Below, piece after piece: positions 44,360 to 55,369 of a stretch of 64,000 nt of DNA. The position numbers were made by a program, and so were the translations under genes. Each line of letters starts with the position of its first letter. Positions within the stretch are counted from its first letter, which is position 1. The notes below the pieces were generated by a model that was not told the DNA's origin, searched no databases, and saw nothing but the letters and a program-made list of their open reading frames with translations. This DNA comes from Capsicum annuum (Eukaryota; Streptophyta; Magnoliopsida; Solanales; Solanaceae): the NCBI RefSeq assembly GCF_002878395.1, contig NC_061120.1, positions 97,210,648 through 97,274,647 on the forward strand, in the 5' to 3' direction.

Positions 44360-45397
44360 GTGAATTTGTAACTAAGGTAGACATGTATTGAATGAAGTTT
44401 TAGATCTTCATACTGGTTTGGTTGTGAGCATAACATCCTCATATCATACATGTATTCATGAGATATTGGTACCATTGTGAAAATATTGATTTTGACAAAA
44501 ATGAGACACTTTTATAAAATTCTATTGAAGCCCACGAGTTGGAGAGAATATATAAATATTGAGATTGGGACTGAGTATTGAGATAGTATATGGGTTGTGA
44601 ACCCTCCATAGGTCCTATCTGGAAGAGCTAAGGCTCATTAGGTGTATACGGAGGTTATGCGATAACCTCAGTCATATCACATCATAATTATCACCATCAT
44701 TGCATTTCATACATTATTCATATTTAGTGTTGTACTTTTATGCTTGATTCATTGCATATCATTTCTATTTCTTTTACATCCCCATTTTTTTGCTTTTGTG
44801 TTATATTAAAACTGTTAGTGGAGACGGTGTGATCTACCGTTTGAGATATTTTTTGACTGTAGGTGATGTTCTCATAGTGTATATTAATGTATATTATTTT
44901 CTACTTTGCTCAGTCGGCCTATGATACCTACTCAGTACAAGTGGATCGTACCCATCCTTACTATGCCCTTTGGTGCAGATCTAGGTATGAGAGCATCACG
45001 CGGTAGCTGAGTTCATGCGATAATTTTGACACTTCAGAGTATTGGCCTCTCTATATTTTCAAAGTCGAGCCTAGACCTCCTTCTATACAGTTTATGTATT
45101 TTTATGTATTCAGAGATAAATTTATAGTTTATTTTGGATCATCAGATGTATTTTTAAATTTTGAGTTGTATTAGATTATTTTTACACTGAGACACTAGGT
45201 TTTGGGATGTTATATGGTATTATTGTTATTTAGACTTATATTATGGCTATACATGTATGGTTTGACTTCGCTCTAGAAATCTCTCATTAGGATTTGTGTT
45301 GTGATTTATTATTATATATTATTTTGGGAGATTGTCTTACTTGTAAAGACTTATTGGCGATAAATGCCATCATGTCCTGAGTTTTTGGATTGTGATA
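42998..45397 (+). mobile_element. Chromovirus C 5' LTR, second part
   Basis: Resumes after the TSD and ends GGATTGTGATA, four bases before a tRNA-iMet PBS. The CCATTGAGTCTG block at about 43112 matches the solo LTR at 29232. Together with 35158-35426 the LTR is about 2.7 kb. A TA microsatellite lies at 44330-44356. The ORF at 43190-43378 is chance. Confidence 0.75.
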
Positions 45398-45400
45398 AAT

Positions 45401-45413
45401 TGGTATCAGAACA
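45401..45413 (+). promoter_or_regulatory. PBS for tRNA-iMet, chromovirus C
   Basis: TGGTATCAGAACA, the same site as in chromoviruses A and B with G to A at position 11. Confidence 0.85.
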
Positions 45414-45603
45414 GTCAGTTTCATTGGTCTTATTAGTTTAAAAACAACATATCTGGTAAAGTTTAATGGATTGGTAGTAGACGCTTGTATCTATCTTCGA
45501 GAGGTTATAAGATATCTTTAGAAAACTTTCTTATTTTGTTCCTTATCATGTGGATTTTTCCATATCTTATATTCTAAATAGAGTTTTACTTTTTTCTGTG
45601 CAA

Positions 45604-47150
45604 ATGGTGAGGACTAGATCTCGTGAGGCTAAAGGTGTTGAGCTGACATTCAACTAGGGAGCCCAACCTAGGGGATGAAGAAGGGGTTACGGATAGGCTT
45701 GAAGTAGAGAACGGGCACAGGATTTGCTTGTTCTAGAGGTAGTACTATGGGGATATCCCCCTAAGCCTGAGGTTGAGTATTTTAAAGATGTGAGTCCTAC
45801 TCAGGTTCCACAGAGTTCTTTCAACCGGGTCTTGCAGGATTTATTGATTCATTTATTGACTCATTTGGAGGGTGTTCCTTTGAATACACTTAGTATTCGT
45901 CTAACTCTGAGTGTTGCACCTCCATCTATTCTAGAGACTACTTATGGTGTTCCTCTAGTTCCGAGTATGGTTCCTTCATAGGTACCGACATTTACTTATG
46001 GTATTCCGCAGGCTTCCAATATTATTCCTTCTTCTGTGTCAGTATCCGAGTATCATATTCCAAGTCCAAGAATTCAACCTTCACTATGTTACCTCCTCAG
46101 GTAGGATCACAACCTACCAGATTCACTATGCCTTATGTTGTTTTGGGTTGTATTATGTCTTTTGAGAATAGAAAGGGGTTTGAGTGATTTACTCACTTGG
46201 GTCCGCCTAGGTTTAAGTGGTGTTGTAGTTGAGGATGCCTATGGGTTCTTAATTGACTATCGGGTGAAGTTGTATAACCTAGGATTGCTCGAATCGCATA
46301 GAGTGGATTACATTACCTACCAGCTGAGAGATGTATCCAGAGGTTGGTGGAGGTCACTTGTTAGTTGCGGACCTCTTGGTTCACTATGGATGACTTGGGA
46401 TCAACTTATCGATACCTTTTTGGATAGGTTTATACCATACAGGTTGAGGGATCAGATAAAGATGAGTTTGATCACTTGGAGCAGGGCTCCATGACTGTTT
46501 CCAAGTATGAGGCCCATTTTCATGCCTTTTCCAGATACTCTATTGCTAATATTTCCACAGAGTCTGAGAAGATTAGAAATCTCGTGAGGAGATTGGACAA
46601 TACTTTTCAGTTGGCTACTGCCCAGGTGGTGTTAGAGGCTCCATTTCAGAATATGGTGGATCATGCGAAGATGATTGAGGCTATTCTTTGATCTACATAG
46701 GAAGGCGCCAAGAGGTTGCACCGTCAGGGTGAGTTCAGTGGTTACACCCCTGAGGCAAAGATTTTAAAGGTTTTTGTGGGTAGCATAATAGACCTATGTA
46801 GGTAGCTTTAAAAGGTTCAGGTAATAGGTCTTTTGGTGCAGCGTCTTTGGGTAGACGAGTGTCTTCCTAGGGTAGTCGTTTTAGCTCAGCCATACCTCCT
46901 CAGATTAAGTCGTTTCACAGAGATTGTTGTGTGTGATGAGTTTGGCCATATGACCAAGGATTGCCCCCGCCGAGTTTTCAGGCATACTCCCATATCGACA
47001 ATGGAGGTGATCCTTAGGATGGCAAAGGTATTATTAGAGGTGCGCGGGGCAAAGATGGTAGTACCTGTAGTAGTGATCACGAGGCTACTCAGTCTGGCGG
47101 CGGACATGGATAGTGCTATGCTATTCTTGTCATACATGATATTATTACCT
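45604..47150 (+). pseudogene. gag: Chromovirus C gag (truncated)
   Basis: Starts MVRTRSREAKGVELTF at 45604. After stops, 46135-46494 gives the capsid: EDAYGFLIDYRVKLYNLGLL, VDYITYQLRDVSRGWWRSLV, then DTFLDRFIPYRLRDQIK. A one-base shift leads to 46476-46691 (MTVSKYEAHFHAFSRYS, KIRNLVRRLDNTFQLATAQV). The zinc knuckle is near 46935-46970 (CDEFGHMTKDCPRR; the first Cys is out of frame). Coding similarity ends near 47150 at a short direct repeat; protease and pol are missing. Confidence 0.82.
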
Positions 47151-47329
47151 ATCACAAACAAGCCAACTTTGAATAAATTTTCTCATTGTGGTTAAAACTT
47201 TAACTTACCTATCCCACCTAGATTCAGGATCAGTGTGTGACAATATGTTAACCCTATATACATAGATATCACAAACAAGTCAACTTTGAATAAATTTTCT
47301 CATTGTGGTCAAAACTTTAACTTACCTAA
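47151..47329 (+). repeat. Direct repeat of about 55 bp flanking a 60-bp spacer
   Basis: ATCACAAACAAGCCAACTTT at 47150 and ATCACAAACAAGTCAACTTT at 47268, both continuing through TTTTCTCATTGTGG to CTTAACTTACCTA with only a few differences. The first copy abuts the end of chromovirus C coding sequence; the second ends in the TSD of the Mutator-like element. Confidence 0.8.
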
Positions 47330-48698
47330 GGCAATGACCTTCTGGAGCCTTGTACTATGTTGGTTTTGTAATTTAGATATTTCTATTTACATGTTTGTCA
47401 TCTGGACCCCTGAACCCACTAAAAAGTAACATTTTTAAACCCATTTTTTGGTGAGTGTAATACACTCTCCCCACGTCAGCTGCCACGTCTGTCTCATTTG
47501 CCATGTCATTTATAAAATAAAAAAAGTATTACATTAAATTCCAAGTCACTTTTAAAATGCTAAATAAAAAATTAAATATTAAAATTAATTTTATTAAATA
47601 AGAAAAAATTATAATTGTAGAAAAATTTGAATATCATGTTTTTATTTTTGCTCACAAATTAAACATCAAATTCATTCCAAATAGTTAAAATTCTTCTCCA
47701 ACTAATTTGAATTTTTAACTATAAATTCATATATACAAACATAATAAATTGTTGATTTTTAAATTTGAATATCTTTAAAAAAATCACAAAAAGTTTAATT
47801 TTTTTCAAGCGAAGTTCACAATTTTTTTAAATATTCACTATCACTCACTTTCAATTAAAATTTAAATTTTAATCTCCCAAAAAAAAGATTTCAAATTTAA
47901 ATTTTTATTCAAAAAAAAAAGAAGAAAAGAATTAAATTAAGGAAAAAAATAAAATAAAAATAAAAAGTGAAAGTGGGGGGAAAGAGGGCTGGAAGAGTGT
48001 TGGGGTAGGGTGTGGGGGCTGGAAGGGGCTAGGGTTGGGGTGGGGACGGGGCTGGGAGGGGTGTGAGGGCTGGGGGTGGAGTGGGAAGGGGCTGAATGAG
48101 GTTGGTGAGGTGGAGAGAAACGAGGCTGGGGTGGGGTGGAGGGGCTGAAAGGGGCTGGGGGTAGGGTGGGATGGGGTTGGGGCTGGGTAGAGTATAGAGA
48201 GTGGGGACAAGCTGAGGTAGGGGCGAGGAAGAGCTAGACGGCTGTTGGGGTGGGGTAGGGGCTGGGGGTAGGATAGGGTGGGGAGGTGGGGACGGACTGG
48301 GGTGGGGTGGGGAGGGGAAAATATATTTTTAAAAAAAAAATTTAAAATATTTTAAAATTATTTTTAAATTTTTAAAACTATTTTTAAATTAAAAAAGATG
48401 GGGGGAAAAAAGGATCCTTTTTAATTTTTTTTTTTAATTTTAATATTATTTTTATCATTTTTTAAATTATTTTAATGTAAAATTGGACAAAAATTGACCC
48501 CCACTTGCACCTTCAGGCGAGTGGCTATACACTCTTTGTCCTAATCACCATTTCAATGGCACATAGGCAAGATCAACGGTCAAAGGGTGTAAAATATTGC
48601 TTTTTAATGGGTTCAAGGGTCCAGATGACAAACATGTAAGTAGAAGTGTCCAACTTACAAAACCGACATAACACAGAGATCCAAAAGGTCATTTTGCC
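47330..48698. mobile_element. Mutator-like element, non-autonomous, 9-bp TSD
   Basis: Termini GGCAATGACCTTCTGGA and, inverted, GGCAAAATGACCTTTTGGA. The imperfect terminal inverted repeats extend about 110 bp and share a TTACATGTTTGTCATCTGGA block. Flanked by CTTACCTAA at 47321-47329 and 48699-48707: a 9-bp TSD is the hallmark of Mutator-like elements. The interior has no transposase, only AT-rich sequence and a G-rich block. Confidence 0.85.
47974..48318 (+). repeat. G-rich low-complexity block
   Basis: About 345 bp almost free of C on the plus strand, built from GGGG, GGGGT, GGCTGGGG and GGGTAGGG variants. Dense enough in G-runs for many possible G-quadruplexes. The Pro/Ser/His-rich minus-strand frame (47932-48210) is a product of this composition. 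Confidence 0.85.
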
Positions 48699-48707
48699 CT
48701 TACCTAA

Positions 48708-49145
48708 AAATGACTGAACTTTTATGAATTGCATTTTCTTACTCTACTCAAATGATATTAGCTCGGTCTATTGAAAAGAACAGTCTAGAAGTTTAGTTAA
48801 ATTTGATGATATCCACATTTTAAATTTTTGACTAGATTGAAATCAAGTCAACTAAATAGTCAAATCGAAATCTCGGGGGTCAAATCTCAAAATTGATTAT
48901 GTTTCCAGATTACTCATAACCCAACAAGTTCAAATCTATAATAAGATTTTATGTTTAAATTCAAATCGTCAATTTTTGCTCTCTTAAACCTAGGTTGACC
49001 CCCTTCCCCTTAATTTTTACTTCAAAATTTCATTATTTAAGCGTTAAATCAAGTACACAAATTGTTGTAAAATTGTTGCATTGATATTATATTATATCTT
49101 TCCTTTCGATGCCTTCTCTAGTTCGTAACTCAAGAAAATTAGGTA
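48708..49145. other. No gene seen
   Basis: Between the Mutator-like element and transposon copy 2. AT-rich and non-coding. It is continuous with 47269-47329 if the Mutator-like element is removed. Confidence 0.4.
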
Positions 49146-50183
49146 GGAGATAACAAAAAAGTCTTTAAATTAAAAATGATGACAACTTTGACCAGTTAAG
49201 GTCAAAGCTTCATTTAAATTCTGATTAAGTTAATTAGAGTGTAAATGTAATTCTTAAAACTTTTTAATTTTTTTAAAAAGCTCTCCAACTCCAAATTTTA
49301 AATTTTAAAATTTCTCCCCTTTTCTTATCTTTCAATCTTTTTTCTTCCTCTCTCCAAAATTCTTTCTCTCCATATTCTTCTTCTTATTTTTCTCTCTCTC
49401 TCTCTAGATTTTCCTCTTCTTCCATCTTTTGTTCTTCTTTCTCTTTGTCTTTTCATTTCATTCTTCTTCCTTTTTTAATCTTCATGGACTATTTAAAAAA
49501 AAATTGAGGAGTTTGAAAAGAAAATTTTTGATTTCTTTTAAAAATGAATGAAGAAATAATTCGGAAACTACAAGAGTTGTTTCAACAAATACGAGAGTTG
49601 ATCAACAACTACCATAGTTGCTACAACAGTTACGGTAATTGTTGCAACAACTAGTATTAGTTGTTGTGTTACAACAATTATTGAAGTTGCTGCTGCAACT
49701 TCGACTGTTGCTACAGCAACTTCGATACTTAATTTTTGAAAAAAGATGTGGTTGGAGGAGGATTTCATGAAAAAGTGATATTTATGGTAAAAAGGGAGGT
49801 GGTGGTGCCAGTGGTGACACTAAATGAGAAGATGATATTTGTTGCGGTGTTGATAGCGACAGTGGTGGAGAAGAAAGAAGAAAAATAGGCGATAGTTACG
49901 TAGAGGGAGGAGATAATGGTGAATCTGAAAGAGGTAACAATGGTAGTGGTAGTGATAGTTGAGGAGGAGAAGGCGGCGGCGGTAACAAAAAGAGTGTGGA
50001 AGAGGAGTGGTGCTGATGGTGTAGGGATCTTTGTGTAAATATGGTGTAGGGATCGTTATGTAAATAATAAAACTTGATGGTTTTAAAATTAGTTTCATTA
50101 TCACTAATCTTAAAATTGTCACCTCTGCTCAATATTTAAAACTTATGTCACTCTTTTTTAGTTTTGTAACTTTTTTGTCACCC
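49146..50183 (+). mobile_element. TIR transposon with heptad-repeat ORF, copy 2
   Basis: The right end, inverted, reads GGTGACAAAAAAGTTACAAA and matches the left end of copy 1 (GGTGACAAATAAGTC) better than the decayed left end here (GGAGATAACAAAAAAGTC). The interior is collinear with copy 1. The ORF starts at 49544 with MNEEIIRKLQELFQQIRELI, then decays. A Gly/Val-coding GGTGGTGG-rich tail follows (49796-50000). About 1.04 kb. A TSD could not be fixed. No transposase. Confidence 0.6.
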
Positions 50184-50825
50184 TTAATTAATTTACCCTC
50201 GTAACTCACTACTCCCAAAAATTATGTTAGAATGACAATAATTTCGTAATTACTCTTTTATACACCGCTTATCACTGTTGCGGTGGCCAGCCTCACAACT
50301 ATAGAAACCCATGCAATTGTGACTAGTCCTCATTCCTCAAATAGCCTACCTTCACAAATGTGACAAAACCTTCACAATCATTGTCCCACACTTGTGAGGC
50401 TATGTCTGCAAATATGGCCGCACCAGGAAAAAATACGTAAGTGTCCATTTTGTGATTCAAGCCCGAACCTCTCCGATTCCAACTCCAACCATCCCAACGT
50501 TCCAAAACGCTTAATAAATCTAGGGGAAAAAACTTAAATATACAATATTGGATTGTTTAATGTAAGTTATAACAACTCTTTTTAGTTTATAACTTATAGA
50601 AACTTTTTTTAAAAAAATAATAATAATAGAATTTTTGATTTTTAAAAACATGTTTTCTATTTTTGATTAAAAAAAAATTATAGTCTTTGAAGTAGATGGT
50701 AGTTATTAAAGGATGTCAATCACCCCCAATTTTTCTCAAAGGGTTTTAAAGTAGCTTTTTCTTCTCCAAAAATATTATATTTTTCTTCTTCAACATAACA
50801 ACAAAATATATTAATTGAAACACAA

Positions 50826-51235
50826 AATCTCTCAATTAAAGGTGATATTTAAGGCGTTTAATTCGATTAAAATACTAACTAAATTATTTAATTGAAATTG
50901 CGGTTATTCAAAGGAAAAAAATTGAAAACAGCAGATTGATTGTATGAAAACATGGAGGGTGATAATTTACATTCAATCATGATATAACATGAAGGTAGAT
51001 GGAATATCATGGGTATTTTATTCAATCATAATCTCTCAAATAATTTTGATATTTACGGCAAGAAATTTTATTATAATACTGACCTAAGTATTTTAATTTA
51101 AGCTGAATTATTCAAAACGGAAAAAAATAAAAAAAGACAATGATTTTCTCGTAATATGGATGGTGATAATTTACATTCAATCATGACACAACATGAAGGA
51201 AACTAGAATGTCACATGTAATTTCAAAATTTTTCA
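50826..51235 (+). repeat. Tandem duplication, period about 203 bp
   Basis: Both copies begin AATCTCTCAA, contain TTATTCAAA and GGATGGTGATAATTTACATT or GGAGGGTGATAATTTACATT, then CAATCATGA-ACA-CATGAAGG. Copies at about 50826 and 51030. Confidence 0.75.
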
Positions 51236-51865
51236 ATATTCAAATTCTTCCCGTTCCATGCATAAATTATGTTGATTTGATTATATTTTATTTGTTTTGT
51301 ATTGATTTAAAAAGTATATATGCAAATTTCAAATTCGAAAAAATTATTTATTATCAAAAAATATAATATAATGATCTGACCAATGTGATTGCATCTTGGT
51401 GTGCAGGTTTATTGAATCAAGAAAAGGTGAATAGAAATTTCTTCATCAAGTACCCATTGTACATAACGTTGAGGGATATGACTATGGATGTAATATTGTA
51501 TTGTCGAATTCATTATTGATGAAAACAGTTTACATTCAACGAAAGGAACTCGGGAGATAAAAGATCTACATTCAAATAATTATTTGGGGCCAAAGCAATA
51601 ATCATTCAAATGTAGAACATCTACCAATTAAACCATTAAACATGATGTGATTAGTTGTTTTTTCTTTAGCATTAATATACACATTGATTGTGTATTGTAT
51701 TCAAGAGGTATATAAATTAGTATTGTATGAAAAAGGTATATATATAGATGTCCAATATAATGTGATTGGTTGTTTCGTATTGTATGAAAAAAGTATTTAA
51801 AAAAGATACTTCATGACGTGATTAGTTGTGATAACGGAACAACTACGAAACACTAAAAAAATAGT

Positions 51866-52276
51866 TCACAACAACAAGAGAAAAATCGAGAACAACAAGA
51901 AGACTAGTTTTGGTAACAACACAACAACGAGATAAGGAAGACAAGATACAAACACACAAATGCAATAAAGTAAAGGATATTCAACTTGACATAGGAAAAT
52001 ACAAGAAACTAAGAACCGTGGGGGCGGTTTTGGAGTGATTGAAAGTTCTTCAAGGCTCCATAGTCGTGGATTCCATTTTTCTCTCGGGTGGGCATCTAAG
52101 GAAAGCATCCAAGCAACCTTCCACACATGGGATTGTTCTATTATGGGCTCAAAATGGGTCCCCCATACGTGTCCCCGTATCCTCAATGTGACCACAATCA
52201 GATTCTGCATGGGTTGGCCTCGTGTGATGTCATTGAAAGTTATGATGGTCGTTTGGCTCGTACCAAGTTGATTCAC
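51866..52276 (-). CDS. Unrecognised 136-codon ORF
   Basis: No family recognised. The first 85 residues are soluble-looking and tryptophan-rich (IIEQSHVWKVAWMLSLDAHP, then EKWNPRLWSLEE). Residues about 88-136 are strongly hydrophobic (LVSCIFLCQVEYPLLYCICV, VVVLLPKLVFLLFSIFLLLL), enough for one or two membrane segments. The region is richer in GC than its surroundings. It has no neighbouring exons, and a splice-acceptor-like TTGGTGTGCAG lies on the opposite strand near 51397. It may be a chance frame in a captured or LTR sequence; I would not treat it as a gene without transcript support. Confidence 0.15.
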   Translation of the reverse strand: MNQLGTSQTTIITFNDITRGQPMQNLIVVTLRIRGHVWGTHFEPIIEQSHVWKVAWMLSLDAHPREKWNPRLWSLEELSITPKPPPRFLVSCIFLCQVEYPLLYCICVFVSCLPYLVVVLLPKLVFLLFSIFLLLL

Positions 52277-53787
52277 ATTTAACGAAAAATGGTATCTAAA
52301 TTGATATCAGATGGTTATAGCAGTAAATTAATATAGTATGTAGTATGATATTTTAGGCATCAGGTAATATATTATGTCCAAGATTGGGTCTTTGATAACA
52401 TGTGTTATTGAGAATTTTATAGATAATTTATCTACTTTATGTAGTAATTGAATGAGTATATAAATTGGAATCACCTCATTAGAATATCATAATTCAAAAA
52501 ATACTTGTTTGTATATTTATTTCATACACTGAAATAAATAATAACATATAATATTTGGTGAAACTCGATTTTCTATACCAGCTTGTTCAATCATTATACT
52601 CATTCCATATAAATATAACATGTAAGAAACTATTTCATAAACCTTTAGCGAAATATTGATATTTCATATTGATTTTATACAGGTTTCATATCCGAAAATT
52701 CTAAGAAAAATTCTAAGTACTATGTTCAATTAATATACTCATTCAAACTGAAGCAACTTTGAATCCCAAAGAAGAAATGCATGACGGGACACCCAACTTC
52801 ATATGCAAGGCATATATCGTTCAGTAAAAAAGAAGAGAAAAATTAATTTATGGTGAAGAGAGTAAATTAATGGTTGAGAAATCTTTTATCAGTAAAGTGA
52901 CAATCAAAAATCATGTAAGTATTAAAATAGTAATTTAATTAATAAATTTTTTAAAAAAAAAAGGTCAAATAACACGCATCAATGTAAAAAAATATTTTTA
53001 CCATATTTTGCTACTTAATTTAAGAACAGATTTTGTAACTTAATAAATAAATTAAAAAAAGATAGTTATTGATACCAACAATAACACTTATCATAATTAT
53101 CAAAAGATTTAATTAAGAAAGATAAATATTAAAGGTTATAAATAAGGAGATAATGTGAATATTAATTTAAAAAGTAGTTTTTTATTATTTAAAAATAATA
53201 TTTTTTAAAAAAGTTGCTATAACTTGTAATTATTTTCTTAATCCAATAATTATTTAAAAGTGTAGCTATAACTTATAATAAACAATCTAATAAGTATATT
53301 TAAGATAACTTTTACATAAATCTATGAGGTCTCAAATCGAGAAACGAGGTTCATATACTTAAAATTAAGGGTGGGATGTTATAATATACTCAGTTTTTTT
53401 TTTTCAACTTTTCTTCTTTGCTCATTTCAAAAAGAAAGTTTCCTCCTTTTACCAATTCTTTAAAGTCAACTTTTTAAATGAAATATTTAATACCATAAAA
53501 TTAGAGTATATTTTAGTAATTTGACTAAACTTAAATTTAAGTTTACAAGATTCAGATATCTTTTTAAATTTCTTAAAATCGTACTTAGTCAAAATAAGAC
53601 AAATAAATTAGAACGAAAATAATAGTAGATTTTGAATTTCCTTGGCTTCTTCTTATATTTAGTTCTTTATATTTTTTTGAATCTTCTTCGTGAAAATTCT
53701 GATTCTGCCACTAGTGTATATTGAATTCATTAGCTTTAGCGCAAAACTACAAGTTTAGGCAAAATAAAGGTTAAATACGTTAAATCA

Positions 53788-54025
53788 TACTCCTTCTATT
53801 TCAGTTTATTTTTTATATTTTGATTTGACATAGATTTTAAGAAAGTAAAGAAATTTTTTGCATCTTGTGATGCTAAACAAAGATATATTGAATACACCAA
53901 ACCATCTTTAATCCTATGATCTATGTGGAAAGTTGAAATTAAAGAGTTGTTAAAAAAGAAAAGTGATGTTCTGTTAAACGGATTAAAAAAGAAAAAGACA
54001 AAAATATTGATACAAATGAGTATAA
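53788..54025. mobile_element. Stowaway-like MITE, decayed
   Basis: The left end TACTCCTTCTATTTCAGTTT and the inverted right end TATACTCATTTGTATC correspond to the TACTCCCTCCGTTTCAATTT family ends. The interior has the known Solanaceae blocks ATTTGACATAGATTTTAAG, CATCTTGTGATGCTAAAC and TTAAAGAGTTGTTAAAAAAG. About 240 bp, no coding. Confidence 0.7.
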
Positions 54026-54629
54026 CAGGAAATTAGAACTAAGTGAGAGTGTGGCCAGGAAAATATTTTTTTTACTTCATTTAAAATTTTCAAAGTTGGA
54101 GTTGAAATTGTATTTGACTATACTTTTTGTAAAAATATTTGAAATTTGAATATTTTGTCTCTAAATACAATTTACGTCTCTCAATTTCTAAGAACTAGCA
54201 AAATCACCATCTTCACCAATTTACATCAAACATACAACTAAATTTCCTCAAAAAAAAAAAAAAATCTCAAACATATATAGCCGCATAATGTCATACATAG
54301 ATCCCACATATGAGCTACTACATAGTATTACAAATATTTTTTGACTTTCTTTGAAAATTTGAAGGTAGAATTATGTTTGGTTTGTAATTTTTGTAAATAA
54401 TATTTGATTGTTTGAATGTACTCTTCCAAGAAAAGTAATATGATTTAAACATGAAACATAATTTAAATGTGATTATTTTTATAAAAATAAAATACTTGGT
54501 TAGATTTGAAAAAGGAAATTATACTGAAATTGAAAGGAGTGAAAACAAGATTTAGAGTGTTGTTTAAATTTCAAATACAAATTTTATTTGAAATATTCTT
54601 AATCATACACTAATTTCTAAACGGAAAAG

Positions 54630-55369
54630 GGTAAAAAATATCCTTGAACTATTTGAAATAGATCAAAAATATTCTTCATTATCTTTTAGCTCAAAAATAC
54701 TCTTTCATGAATTTTTTTACTCAAAAATACACTTCTCCCTAACGAAATGACCCCAAACATGTTATATGAACAAAAAATATCACTTAAACAGTCCACAAAA
54801 ATACCTCATTTAACTCTACCGACCCAAGAGGCAAAAGTAAAGGGTTTAGTCTTCATCTTCACTTAAAATTATTCCAGAAAAAACCGATACAGATAATTTG
54901 TCGTTCTTATTTTTCTTCTCTGTCTAAGAATTAAGTGCAGTTCATTGCTAACATTGGTTAATCATTCCTTATCAAAAAGGAAATCAATTTCTTAATATGT
55001 CATAACACTGTTTTGGAATATTTACGCATTACATGTGCTATTCCCAGGCCTTAAGGACTGATTGAGATACTGTCACCTTGCCTTTAATGTGTATGAAAAT
55101 GCTTTTCTGCTGCTGTCTTGAGAAAACAAAAGAAAAAATTAGAGGGGGGGTAGTATTTAGGCAATGTATAGTTGAAAGGGCATTGTAATGATCTGTATCA
55201 GTTTTAATGGAGCAATTTTAAGTAAAATTGAAAGGTAAACCCTTTACTTTTGCCTCTTGGGTGGGTTGGGTCGGTTTTAAAATTGGGCTAATGGATTAAA
55301 TGAGGGATTTTCAATGTGGATGCTGACATGGATTGTCAAGTGTCATTTTTGTCCACGTGGCATGTTTGA
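54630..55369. mobile_element. Long-TIR transposon, left and central part
   Basis: The left TIR 54630-54897 starts GGTAAAAAATATCCTTGAAC and contains GACCCAAGAGGCAAAAGTAA. The right TIR begins at about 55190, contains its complement (CTTTTGCCTCTTGGGT), and is broken at 55369 by a solo LTR. It resumes at 59123. TIRs of about 265 bp suggest a Mutator-like element; no TSD was found. The core 54898-55189 is unique in the window. Confidence 0.75.

Larger units (their letters stand above)
50184..53787. other. AT-rich region, no confirmed gene
   Basis: Contains a 203-bp tandem duplication (50826-51235), short repeats of the type ATGTGATTAGTTGT (51646, 51758 and 51817), and one unrecognised ORF at 51866-52276. 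The rest shows nothing I can name. Confidence 0.45.

Noticed and set aside
47932..48210. Minus-strand Pro/Ser/His-rich ORF
   Set aside because: It is the complement of a C-free, G-rich low-complexity block inside a Mutator-like element; the open frame follows from composition.
47974..48318. Telomere-like G-rich tract
   Set aside because: The units vary and do not follow the plant TTTAGGG repeat; it sits inside a transposon.
52285..52325. PBS-like TTGATATCAGATGG
   Set aside because: Two mismatches to the tRNA-iMet site, no LTR end in front and no gag behind.
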